Shown piece by piece: positions 1-6,828 of a stretch of DNA of 64,000 nucleotides. Under the pieces are notes generated by a model. That model ran no database searches. It worked only from the letters and a program-made list of their open reading frames with translations, and was not told the DNA's origin. This DNA is from Streptococcus infantis (GTDB lineage Bacteria; Bacillota; Bacilli; Lactobacillales; Streptococcaceae). Within the stretch, counting starts at the first letter, position 1, and every line of letters begins with the position of its first letter. The translations under genes were made by a program, and so were the position numbers. The stretch spans positions 1 through 64,000 of the forward strand of contig NZ_JAHZPU010000009.1 of NCBI RefSeq assembly GCF_019929575.1. Direction: 5' to 3'.

Positions 1-818
1 GTCAGCTCAAACAGCTTGAAAGATACTCGCTTAATCAGAGGAACAACTTTGTTGCACTTGACTTGACAATTGGGGAATTCTTTTTGAGACCAGGATCCAT
101 CATTTAAAAAAGCAGTATCATAAGGATACAATTTATCAGAACCTTCATACATTTTATTAGATTTTCTTTTTCTATTTGAAGAAGTTCCATACATAAAAAA
201 ATCTGATAAATAAACAAAAGCCGAAATTAATAAAGTAACGATAGAGATGATTCCCACCCATATAATACCACTTTCTACTTTTCGCCATGCTTTTTTAACG
301 AATCCTAGTAAAGGATTATTCTTTTCTATAGGAACCGTGCTTATACTATATTCATGAGACGAAATACTTTCTATAATATCAATAACAGCTCCGTCATAGT
401 CTTTGGCTCGCATCTTATCACGAGAGGCATCTAATATTTTCTTAGTCTTTGCATCGGTCAACGTAGCAGCCAAGTGATTAGAAGTTTCAATACGAAACTT
501 TCTATCTTTTATAGCAATCAACAATAATGCACCCTTATTTGAATCCGAATAGCCAATTTTCCATGATCTGGCAATCGTATTTGCTGACTTTTCTAAAGAT
601 TCACCTTCCAAGCTATCAACTATATAAATAGCAATCTGAGTATCAGATTTACTATTTAATTCTCTTAGTCTATCTGAAACAACACTTGATAAATAATGAT
701 TTGGATCATAAATACCATTAGAAGGTCTATCTGGAATAACAATATCTGCTCGAACAGATCCTATCAAAAATAGCAGTGCTGTAATTAAAGACGCTAGAAT
801 TAAAGATAATTTTTTCAT
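1..818 (-). CDS. TPM-domain membrane protein (YgcG-like), 3' end outside window
   Basis: I translated this frame by hand from an ATG at 816-818; it stays open to the window edge (272 codons seen). The product starts with a signal peptide of about 24 residues ending in VRA. A TPM domain follows (roughly residues 35-150, with RSWKIGYSDSNKGALLL and a following KDRKFRIE strand). A membrane segment lies near residues 185-205 (GIIWVGIISIVTLLISAFVY), then a basic cytoplasmic or wall-side tail. TPM proteins are exported and membrane anchored; their biochemical role is poorly defined (acid phosphatase activity and photosystem repair are reported for plant members). The gene is AT-rich compared with the ribosomal genes beyond the tRNA. 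Family assignment is firm; function is not. Confidence 0.75.
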   Translation of the reverse strand, partial: MKKLSLILASLITALLFLIGSVRADIVIPDRPSNGIYDPNHYLSSVVSDRLRELNSKSDTQIAIYIVDSLEGESLEKSANTIARSWKIGYSDSNKGALLLIAIKDRKFRIETSNHLAATLTDAKTKKILDASRDKMRAKDYDGAVIDIIESISSHEYSISTVPIEKNNPLLGFVKKAWRKVESGIIWVGIISIVTLLISAFVYLSDFFMYGTSSNRKRKSNKMYEGSDKLYPYDTAFLNDGSWSQKEFPNCQVKCNKVVPLIKRVSFKLFEL

Positions 819-1237
819 AATATACACCAATTTCATTAACGTTCAGTAATTCTCATTACATAAATTTCTTCTATAATTCCCTGTTCAAAAGCTAATTCTG
901 ACTTTCGACTCCTTTCCTTACTAGTTCTTAAATTTATTTATTGAAATTTTCAAATTTATCAATATTACAGATTGTATTCATCTACACATTGTTTTAAGTA
1001 TAGTCATTGTATCACCTTTAGTACTGTAATTCAATACGAATAAATAATAAAATAGACCAGCTTCCTGATCTACTTTATTCTATAATCATTGACCAAAATA
1101 TATTTTTTGGTCAAAATTTGGTCATGATTTGGTCAAAAAAATAAAAAATACTAAATTATTTTTAAAAATGAACTTGTGATAATTGCCTTTAAATAAACAT
1201 TTTGAATTTTCTTTGTCTTTCTTTACATTACTAAAAA
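819..1237. other. AT-rich spacer with repeats, no gene
   Basis: No credible coding frame lies in this stretch between the TPM gene and the 3' end of tRNA-Arg. It holds a hairpin at 1046-1079 (TAGACCAG/CTGATCTA arms flanked by A and T runs, terminator-like) and the TTGGTCA repeat cluster at 1089-1135. It is noticeably more AT-rich than the genes to its right, as expected for DNA next to a tRNA integration site. Confidence 0.6.
1089..1135. repeat. TTGGTCA repeat cluster with 11-bp phasing
   Basis: TTTGGTCA-type units start at about 1107, 1118 and 1129, exactly 11 bp apart. An inverted copy (TTGACCAAAA, 1089-1098) pairs with TTTTGGTCAA (1105-1114). One-helical-turn phasing of an asymmetric motif is typical of cooperative protein-binding sites. 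Lying 100-150 bp beyond the 3' end of a tRNA gene, the cluster could be arm-type integrase sites. This function is inferred; the repeats themselves are plain in the sequence. Confidence 0.55.
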
Positions 1238-1309
1238 TGCCCCCTGCAGGAATCGAACCTGCAACTACTCCTTAGGAGGGAGTTGTTATATCCATTGAAC
1301 TAAGGGAGC
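1238..1309 (-). tRNA. tRNA-Arg (anticodon CCT)
   Basis: The 72-nt minus-strand sequence folds as a tRNA. The acceptor stem is GCTCCCT with AGGGGGC plus discriminator A. The anticodon stem ACTCC/GGAGT encloses loop CTCCTAA with anticodon CCT (reads AGG). The T arm contains GGTTCGATTCC. CCA is not encoded. Only a few bases separate its 5' end from the rplS terminator hairpin, so it has no room for its own promoter. Confidence 0.95.
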
Positions 1310-1313
1310 TAGA

Positions 1314-1344
1314 GAAAAACTCTGCCGAATGAGCAGAGTTTTTT
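1314..1344 (-). terminator. rplS terminator
   Basis: Arms AAAAACTCTGC (1315-1325) and GCAGAGTTTTT (1333-1343) form an 11-bp stem with a T run on the minus strand, 8 bases past the rplS stop and just before tRNA-Arg. Confidence 0.8.
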
Positions 1345-1351
1345 AGTCGAA

Positions 1352-1699
1352 TTAACGACGGATTTCTTTGATACGAGCTGCTTTACCTTGAAGAGCACGC
1401 AAGTAGTACAATTTCGCACGACGTACTTTACCGTAACGAACAACTTCGATCTTTTCAACACGTGGAGTGTGGATTGGGAAGATACGCTCAACACCTACAC
1501 CGTTAGAGATTTTACGAACTGTGTAGTTTTCAGAGATGCCAGCACCTTTACGTGCAATAACAACACCTTCAAAAATCTGGATACGTTCACGGTTACCTTC
1601 GACAACTTTCGCGTGTACACGAACAGTGTCACCAGGACGGAATGATGGGATATCAGTACGAAGTTGACCTTCTGTCAAGCTTTGGATTAATGGATTCAT
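1352..1699 (-). CDS. rplS: 50S ribosomal protein L19
   Basis: 115 residues, the usual length for L19, matching the family throughout ([20 protein letters not shown] start, [30 protein letters not shown], and [17 protein letters not shown] near the end). L19 sits at the 30S-50S interface. An AGGAG-type site precedes the ATG. The gene is followed by its own terminator and then tRNA-Arg. Upstream lie the fluoride channel genes on the same strand, separated by a gap that contains an inverted repeat. Confidence 0.97.
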
Positions 1700-1746
1700 T
1701 TTATTCTCCTATCTTTGTCAATCTTGAGGAAACTTCCTCAGCGGAT

Positions 1747-1788
1747 AAACTGTATTTTTGTGCGTCCATTACACACAATATACAGTTT
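1747..1788 (-). promoter_or_regulatory. Inverted repeat in rplS upstream region
   Basis: AAACTGTAT (1747-1755) pairs with ATACAGTTT (1780-1788), with an inner TGTG/CACA pairing, 48-89 bases upstream of the rplS start. L19 leader RNAs that respond to the protein are known in Bacillota, so this may be one. Alternatively it is an operator: a possible promoter (TTTACT, 17 bp, TAAACT) overlaps the outer arm. Confidence 0.4.
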
Positions 1789-1817
1789 ACCAAATTTCCC
1801 AGAAGAAGTAAAGAAAT

Positions 1818-2147
1818 TTATAGCAAAATTCCTAAAAAAATCGCTACCAAACCACCGAAGTAAGTTAAGAAATAATAGCTGAAAAATACTTTCCTATCGC
1901 TCAACAGTCTCTGGAGTTCATCATTTAAGGTTGAAAAAGTGGTTAGACCTCCACAAAAACCTGTAGCAAGAATAGCATAGAGCCCTTTATCTTCCACATA
2001 ATTATAGAATAAACCAATTAAAAAACAACCTAAAAGATTTGCAAGAAGTGTTCCTAGTGGTAAAACCCTCTCTTGATTGAGGCTAGAAAGGAAATAACGG
2101 ACAAGTGCGCCGACTCCACAAGCAAGTGCTAGATAAATGATTACCAT
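1818..2147 (-). CDS. crcB: Fluoride channel subunit CrcB/Fluc (second copy)
   Basis: A small four-helix membrane protein of 109 residues counted from the ATG at 2147, chosen because GGGAGGAAGAA sits directly before it. It carries the Fluc signatures: GALVRYF near the start, LGTLLANLLGCFLIG in helix 2, and ATGFCGGLTTFSTL with the phenylalanine box in helix 3. Fluc proteins are dual-topology dimers that let fluoride leave the cell passively. Streptococci often carry two copies; here both lie in tandem and overlap by 7 bases, consistent with a heterodimer (inferred). Confidence 0.93.
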   Translation of the reverse strand: MVIIYLALACGVGALVRYFLSSLNQERVLPLGTLLANLLGCFLIGLFYNYVEDKGLYAILATGFCGGLTTFSTLNDELQRLLSDRKVFFSYYFLTYFGGLVAIFLGILL

Positions 2148-2515
2148 TTCTTCCTCCCTAAACAATAAGCCAATAAAAGCCCTCCACCAATGCTCAAAAC
2201 TAGATAGATTGCTAGACTTAGGTAAGAACCTGTATCCAGTAATTTTACGCCATCTAACATGAGGCTAGAAAAAGTGGTCAGCCCGCCACAAAAGCCAGTT
2301 CCAAGCGCTAAAATGACACCTTTACTGCTTCCCTTATAAACCAAATAACCTTTGACAAGATAAACTAAGCAGAAAATTCCTAGATAGTTAGCGAAAAGAG
2401 TCCCCCATGGAAAATCTGGGCTGGCTGGCAACCATATAGAAATCAGATATCGGACAAGCCCACCCAACATGGCAGCTAGAAAAATTCCTAACGGATAGAA
2501 TTGTTCTTTTTTCAT
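2141..2515 (-). CDS. crcB: Fluoride channel subunit CrcB/Fluc (first copy)
   Basis: 124 residues, four predicted membrane helices, with the family motifs GGLVRYLIS, WGTLFANYLGIF and GTGFCGGLTTFSSL. It starts inside the stop of the chorismate mutase gene (4-base ATGA overlap), so the two are translationally coupled. It precedes the second crcB copy. Role: fluoride efflux through the membrane as half of a dimeric channel. No fluoride riboswitch was recognised upstream of this operon. Confidence 0.93.
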   Translation of the reverse strand: MKKEQFYPLGIFLAAMLGGLVRYLISIWLPASPDFPWGTLFANYLGIFCLVYLVKGYLVYKGSSKGVILALGTGFCGGLTTFSSLMLDGVKLLDTGSYLSLAIYLVLSIGGGLLLAYCLGRKKW

Positions 2516-2778
2516 TTGATATTTTTACCCTGATAATCGCGCGAACGTTTGAGAATATCCGAAAAAGTCGCAACTATCGTCTCCTGATACTGCTTATCCT
2601 CTACACGATTTCTTACTTTCTCAAATATTATGCCCTCTCTTTTACTATCAAAGACTGGCTTTCCTGAAGTTTTTTTAAAGGTCACCACCTGATCTACTAA
2701 GGTCATACGTTTTTCTAAAAGGCCAACTAATTCTTGGTCAACTTGATCTATCTGTTGACGAATAACTTCCAAATCCAT
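2512..2778 (-). CDS. Chorismate mutase, AroQ type, stand-alone
   Basis: 88 residues, an all-helical AroQ-class domain. The N-terminal helix reads MDLEVIRQQIDQVDQELVGLL, followed by EKRMTLVDQVVTFKK and the KPVFDSKREGIIFEKV segment holding active-site residues. It converts chorismate to prephenate for phenylalanine and tyrosine. It is the first gene of an operon with the two crcB genes, an odd metabolic pairing that I recall is conserved in pneumococci. An AAGGAGACG ribosome site precedes the start. Confidence 0.9.
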   Translation of the reverse strand: MDLEVIRQQIDQVDQELVGLLEKRMTLVDQVVTFKKTSGKPVFDSKREGIIFEKVRNRVEDKQYQETIVATFSDILKRSRDYQGKNIK

Positions 2779-2856
2779 CTCGTCTCCTTTTTTATTTCAT
2801 GGTTTTATACAAAAGTCTTCTTCAAAGTGGCGCAAAAAAGAAACTGCTAAGAAATG

Positions 2857-2899
2857 AAAAAGACTGCACCAACCTTGTTTAGCCAGCACAGTCAGATCT
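2857..2899 (-). terminator. Flavodoxin gene terminator
   Basis: An imperfect hairpin (GACTG...CAGTC outer arms) ends in a T run on the minus strand, directly after the flavodoxin stop. Confidence 0.55.
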
Positions 2900-3343
2900 T
2901 TATCCTACTTTAGCAGCCAATTCTTCTGCAAATTGTTCCAAGCGTTCAATATCTTCTTCTTCTGCAGAGAGATCCACTTTTACGCACTCTGATCCCTTTT
3001 CAGCTCCTGATGCCACAAATACACGATCAAAGTCATCAACAGCTTTGCAGAACTCATCGTAGAAAGTATCGCCTGATCCTACCACACCGTAGATTTTACC
3101 ACTCAAATTAAGATCTGCTAGGTCTTCGTAGAAGTCCATCATCTCATCTGGTAACTCTCCATCACCGTATGTGTAGGTTGCAACGATTGCGATATCTGCT
3201 TCAAGAAAATCAGATGCGTCAACAGTTGTACACTCATCAACATCCACCTCTAAGCCCAACTCACGCAATTTATCTGCTACAATATCTGCAATTTCTTCGG
3301 TATTACCGGTCATACTGGCAAATACAATTTTTGCTAATGCCAT
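2900..3343 (-). CDS. fld: Flavodoxin
   Basis: 147 residues, a typical short-chain flavodoxin. The FMN phosphate loop is SMTGNTEE at residues 10-17; the isoalloxazine-contacting loops are YTYGDGELPDEM (about 57-68) and GSGDTFYDEFC (about 89-99). It carries low-potential electrons between reductases and acceptors in the cytosol. Strongly acidic overall, as usual. The GAGGACGAT site sits before the ATG. It appears to be a single-gene unit with its own terminator. Confidence 0.95.
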   Translation of the reverse strand: MALAKIVFASMTGNTEEIADIVADKLRELGLEVDVDECTTVDASDFLEADIAIVATYTYGDGELPDEMMDFYEDLADLNLSGKIYGVVGSGDTFYDEFCKAVDDFDRVFVASGAEKGSECVKVDLSAEEEDIERLEQFAEELAAKVG

Positions 3344-3446
3344 ATCGTCCTCCTCAATTTATCTTTCTCCATTATATCACATCTTTTTCATTTTAAAAAT
3401 AAAAACTCTTGTGCTACAATGAAATAAGAAAGAATTGAGGTCACTT

Positions 3447-4382
3447 ATGGAAATTTGCCATCAAATTTTAGAAAAAATTAAAGCATACGATACCATCATC
3501 ATTCACCGTCACATGAAACCAGATCCTGATGCCTTAGGAAGTCAGGTTGGACTCAAAGCACTTCTGGAACACCATTTCCCAGAAAAAAAAATCAAGGTAG
3601 TTGGTTATGATGAGCCAACCCTAACATGGCTTACAAAGATGGATCAGGTAGAAGACAAGGATTATCAAGGTGCGCTTTCTATCATATGTGATACAGCAAA
3701 TACCGCTCGTATCGATGATAAACGTTATACTAATGCTGAAATCATTATTAAAATTGATCACCATCCAAATGACGAAGTCTATGGAGATCTTGTTTGGGTA
3801 GATACCAACTCTAGCAGTGCCAGTGAGATGATTGCTCTCTTTGCTGAAGCAACTAACCTAGAATTATCCGACTACGCTGCTAAAATGCTCTGTGCTGGAA
3901 TTATTGGTGATACAGGCCGTTTCCTTTATCCATCAACTTCTGCACGTACTCTTCGTATAGCAAGTCAACTTAGAGAACATAACTTTGACTATGCTGAATT
4001 AACACGTAAAATGGACACTATGAGCTTTAAAATTGCTAAACTTCAAGGTTATGTCTATGATCACCTAGAAGTTGATGAAAATGGTGTCGCACGTGTCTTA
4101 CTGACTCAAGAAATTCTAAAAACATATCAGGTAACAGATGCAGAAACAGCAGCCATTGTTGGAGCTCCAGGCCGTATCGATACAGTTAATCTTTGGGTAA
4201 TATTTGTGGAACAAGCAGATGGCCACTATCGCGTTCGACTTCGCAGTAAATTCGTTCCTATCAATGGTGTTGCAAAAGAACATGATGGTGGAGGTCACCC
4301 ACTTGCAAGTGGTGCTAACTCCTATAGCCTAGAGGAAAATGAAGTTATCTATCAAAAATTAAAAAACTTACTGAAAAAATAG
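3447..4382 (+). CDS. pde2: DHH/DHHA1 phosphodiesterase (Pde2/NrnA family)
   Basis: 311 residues from the ATG at 3447; GAGG at 3437-3440 fits this start better than the upstream TTG. The N-terminal DHH domain shows HRHMKPDPDALGSQ, a DTANTAR segment and DHHPND. The C-terminal DHHA1 domain shows RLRSKFVPINGVAKEHDGGGHPLASGA. In pneumococci Pde2 degrades pApA, the product of c-di-AMP breakdown, to AMP; relatives also remove 5' nucleotides from short RNAs. It is followed by rpmE on the same strand. Confidence 0.92.
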   Translation: MEICHQILEKIKAYDTIIIHRHMKPDPDALGSQVGLKALLEHHFPEKKIKVVGYDEPTLTWLTKMDQVEDKDYQGALSIICDTANTARIDDKRYTNAEIIIKIDHHPNDEVYGDLVWVDTNSSSASEMIALFAEATNLELSDYAAKMLCAGIIGDTGRFLYPSTSARTLRIASQLREHNFDYAELTRKMDTMSFKIAKLQGYVYDHLEVDENGVARVLLTQEILKTYQVTDAETAAIVGAPGRIDTVNLWVIFVEQADGHYRVRLRSKFVPINGVAKEHDGGGHPLASGANSYSLEENEVIYQKLKNLLKK

Positions 4383-4478
4383 ATAAAAAGCTTGCCAAAC
4401 TTATCAGAATCTGATAGACTAGTATGGTAACAATCTATGGCTCGCAAAGAGACCATGGCAGAAAGGAAATATTGCAAA

Positions 4479-4721
4479 ATGAAAAAAGATATCCATCCAG
4501 AATATCGCCCAGTTGTCTTCATGGACACAACTACTGGTTACCAATTCCTTAGCGGTTCAACAAAACGCTCTAACGAAACTGTTGAGTTCGAAGGCGAAAC
4601 TTACCCATTGATCCGTGTGGAAATTTCATCAGACTCACACCCATTCTACACTGGACGTCAAAAGTTCACTCAAGCAGATGGACGCGTGGATCGTTTCAAC
4701 AAAAAATACGGTCTCAAATAA
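4479..4721 (+). CDS. rpmE2: 50S ribosomal protein L31, type B
   Basis: 80 residues from the ATG at 4479 ([18 protein letters not shown]), with GAAAGGAAAT upstream. This is the normal L31 length; the longer frame starting at 4437 adds unrelated residues. It has no cysteines, so it is the zinc-independent (C-minus, type B) form. L31 bridges the subunits near the central protuberance. In many bacteria type B forms replace zinc-binding L31 when zinc is scarce; no Zur site was recognised here. Confidence 0.96.
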
Positions 4722-4725
4722 TTAC

Positions 4726-4755
4726 AAAAAGAACAGTTCCGACTGTTCTTTTTTT
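4726..4755. terminator. rpmE2 / ybjQ convergent terminator
   Basis: AAAAAGAACAGT (4726-4737) and ACTGTTCTTTTT (4742-4753) form a strong stem with a 4-base loop and T runs in both directions, between convergent genes. Confidence 0.85.
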
Positions 4756-4766
4756 GTTTCTTCAAA

Positions 4767-5087
4767 TTAGAAGTCAACCACAACTGCTGTACCACTACAA
4801 GTTACCATCAGCATACCATTTTCAGCACCTAAAGTTTCATAGTCCATTTTTATACCTATAATAGCATTTGCTCCTCGTTCACTTGCACGCTCCATCATTT
4901 CTGCTAGAGCTTCTTCTCTTGCTTGAGTCAACTCGCCTTCATAACTACTAGCTCGTCCTCCAAAAACATTACGGAAGCCAGCAGCCATATCTTTGAACAT
5001 ATTAACGCCAGCAACCACTTCACCAAAGACGATTCCTTTGTAGGCTAGGATTTTCTTGCCTTCAATTCCCGTAGTTGAAATAATCAT
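4767..5087 (-). CDS. YbjQ/UPF0145 heavy-metal-binding-like protein
   Basis: 106 residues, full length for the family: [25 protein letters not shown] at the start, [10 protein letters not shown]-like [16 protein letters not shown] in the middle and a C-terminal strand ending [11 protein letters not shown]. YbjQ proteins form pentamers; their task is unknown despite the heavy-metal label. GGAGGAAAGGAAG precedes the ATG. A strong sigma-A promoter lies 30-58 bases upstream inside a decayed reading frame whose stop overlaps this start as ATGA. Confidence 0.85.
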   Translation of the reverse strand: MIISTTGIEGKKILAYKGIVFGEVVAGVNMFKDMAAGFRNVFGGRASSYEGELTQAREEALAEMMERASERGANAIIGIKMDYETLGAENGMLMVTCSGTAVVVDF

Positions 5088-5290
5088 CTTCCTTTCCTCC
5101 TAACTTCTTTTATATAATTGTAAACCCTTTCAATAACTCTGTCAAGAAATTCTATAAAGGGCTCAGTGCTTGAAAGGAAACTCTTCTCACCATCCTTGTT
5201 TGCTATCCATTTAGTGCCAATTGTATGGATGGTGGCCTAAATCTTTTCTTTGCAAGTCTAACTTGAGATAGCTTTCTCAGCTTCATCAAT
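5084..5290 (-). pseudogene. Decayed reading frame upstream of ybjQ
   Basis: In one minus-strand frame, about 50 codons run into a TGA (5084-5086) that overlaps the ybjQ ATG as ATGA. The peptide includes IGTKWIANKDGEKSFLSS and PFIEFLDRVIERVYNYI. Further upstream the same frame still reads protein-like (IGKIDEAEKAISS) but has TAG and TAA stops and no start codon. This looks like a gene that was once coupled to ybjQ. I do not recognise the family, and chance openness in AT-rich DNA is possible. Confidence 0.35.
5117..5145 (-). promoter_or_regulatory. ybjQ promoter
   Basis: On the minus strand TTGACA (5140-5145), a 17-bp spacer and TACAAT (5117-5122) give a near-consensus sigma-A promoter. The leader to ybjQ would be about 23 bases. 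Confidence 0.75.
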
Positions 5291-5372
5291 CTTACCAATG
5301 GGTATAGCTTAGAATTCATAACTGGCATAAAAGAGACTGTTCTCTCCTGCCCCCTTTTTGCCCCAAAACTAC

Positions 5373-5421
5373 AAAAAAAGCCTATCGACCAAGCTAGAAA
5401 GCTTGATACAATGGGCTTTTT
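5373..5421 (-). terminator. hup terminator
   Basis: AAAAAGCC...GGCTTTTTTT outer arms with an inner CAAGCTT/AAGCTTG-like pairing, T run on the minus strand, directly after the hup stop. Confidence 0.8.
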
Positions 5422-5430
5422 CTAAATTCA

Positions 5431-5706
5431 TTATTTAACAGCGTCTTTAAGAGCTTTACCAGCTTTGAATGCTGGAACTTTTGATGCTGCGATAGTGATT
5501 TCTTTACCAGTTTGTGGGTTGCGACCTTTACGTGCTGCACGCTCACGAACTTCGAAATTACCAAAACCGATCAATTGAACTTTTTCACCAGCTGCAAGGT
5601 AATCAGCTACTGCTGCAAATACAGCATCCACTGCTGCTGCTGAATCTTTCTTAGTCAATTCTGTAGCTTCTGCTACTTTAGCGATCAAATCTTGTTTGTT
5701 TGCCAT
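5431..5706 (-). CDS. hup: DNA-binding protein HU
   Basis: 91 residues, standard HU length. [26 protein letters not shown] forms the helical dimerisation part; [28 protein letters not shown] contains the beta arm that enters the minor groove with its RNPxTG tip; [15 protein letters not shown] closes the fold. HU compacts and bends DNA and is the only such nucleoid protein in streptococci. A GGAGG site, a good promoter and a strong terminator show that it is transcribed alone and highly. Confidence 0.98.
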   Translation of the reverse strand: MANKQDLIAKVAEATELTKKDSAAAVDAVFAAVADYLAAGEKVQLIGFGNFEVRERAARKGRNPQTGKEITIAASKVPAFKAGKALKDAVK

Positions 5707-5746
5707 GTTAATAATTCCTCCAAATAATTTCTAATTAACAATTACA

Positions 5747-5775
5747 ATCATATCCTAAATTCTCTTGTAGGTCAA
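5747..5775 (-). promoter_or_regulatory. hup promoter
   Basis: TTGACC (5770-5775), 17-bp spacer, TATGAT (5747-5752) on the minus strand, about 40 bases before the hup start. Confidence 0.7.
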
Positions 5776-5812
5776 GTCAAAAACGCTATTTCTTGCTATT
5801 TTCTTTATTTTT

Positions 5813-6649
5813 TTAGAGCTCATATCTGATCAAAATAGCCCAAGCATTTTCACCTGTATGGGTCTGAATAATCGACCCTGTTTCTAAAACAGAGATTGGT
5901 TTTTCTACGAATGGTTGTAGGATTTCTTTCATCTCTTCTGCCCAATCTCTAGTTCCAGAATAGGAAATACCAATTTCGGCAACAGAACGTTCTGACAATT
6001 TTGAAACTAGTTCATCCAACCATTTCTTAAAGGTCTTAGCTCCACGTCCTTTAACAATTGGTTGCAATTCGTCATCCTTCATCTCCATAACTACACGGAT
6101 ATTTAATAGAGAGCTTAGAAGACCTGTCACACGGCCAATACGTCCACCTTTAACAAGGTTTTCCAAGGTAGAAACACCGATGTAGAGCTCTGTATTTTTC
6201 TTGACTTCTTCAACATGAGCCACAATTGTTTCTATGTCTTGCCCTTCTTGAGCCAATCTAGCTGCTTCAACCACTTGAAATTTCAGGGCTTGGTCTGTAA
6301 AAGAACTATCTACTACAGTTACTTTAGCAGTCGATAGGCTGGCACCCTGACGAGCTGCTTCGACAGTTCCTGATAAGGCATGAGACATATGAATAGCTAA
6401 AATTTGACTACCGTCTTTACTCAACTCATCAAAGATTTCAGCAAAGAGTCCAACTGGAGGTTGACTTGTTTTAGGCAGATTTTTACTCGCTTTCATCAAG
6501 CGAAGAAATTCCCCTTCTTCAAGATCAGCATCCGAATAAAGAACACTATCAATCATTACAGAGAGCGGAACGATGGTAATATTTAATTCTTTGACCACTT
6601 CTGGTTCAATGGTAACAGAAGAATCTGTTACGATTTTTACTTGTGTCAT
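5813..6649 (-). CDS. DegV family fatty-acid-binding protein (FakB type)
   Basis: 278 residues with the DegV hallmarks: [13 protein letters not shown] at the start, [12 protein letters not shown] (about 60-70) and [18 protein letters not shown], where serine and neighbouring residues bind the fatty-acid carboxylate, then [20 protein letters not shown]. Such proteins (FakB) present exogenous or recycled fatty acids to the kinase FakA for phospholipid synthesis. Streptococci carry several FakB paralogues with different chain preference; this one cannot be assigned. It is upstream of hup on the same strand, separated by the hup promoter. Confidence 0.9.
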   Translation of the reverse strand: MTQVKIVTDSSVTIEPEVVKELNITIVPLSVMIDSVLYSDADLEEGEFLRLMKASKNLPKTSQPPVGLFAEIFDELSKDGSQILAIHMSHALSGTVEAARQGASLSTAKVTVVDSSFTDQALKFQVVEAARLAQEGQDIETIVAHVEEVKKNTELYIGVSTLENLVKGGRIGRVTGLLSSLLNIRVVMEMKDDELQPIVKGRGAKTFKKWLDELVSKLSERSVAEIGISYSGTRDWAEEMKEILQPFVEKPISVLETGSIIQTHTGENAWAILIRYEL

Positions 6650-6792
6650 AATTCAAATCTTTCTATGTTTCACTTTTTAAGTGAATTTTTTCAATTTAAC
6701 TATAACAATTATATCAAAAAATAACTAAAAATTCATACTGTATCTATTCATTTTTATGTTGGAATTTATAGATTTTTAAATCTTTCATTTTA

Positions 6793-6826
6793 TAAAAATA
6801 GTCGCCTGCTAAGACGACTATTTTAG
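6793..6826 (-). terminator. Terminator of the TPR/permease operon
   Basis: AAAATAGTCG (6795-6804) pairs with CGACTATTTT (6815-6824), T-rich on the minus strand, immediately after the TPR gene stop. Confidence 0.8.
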
Positions 6827-6828
6827 TA

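Noticed and set aside
1035-1042. TACGAATA on the plus strand, a ComX-box match
   Set aside because: No gene follows on the plus strand; a terminator-like hairpin starts two bases later. An 8-mer is expected about twice by chance in both strands of this window.
2779-2900. Possible fluoride riboswitch before the crcB operon
   Set aside because: The core GGNGAUGG...CGCC pattern was not found; the gap instead holds the flavodoxin terminator.
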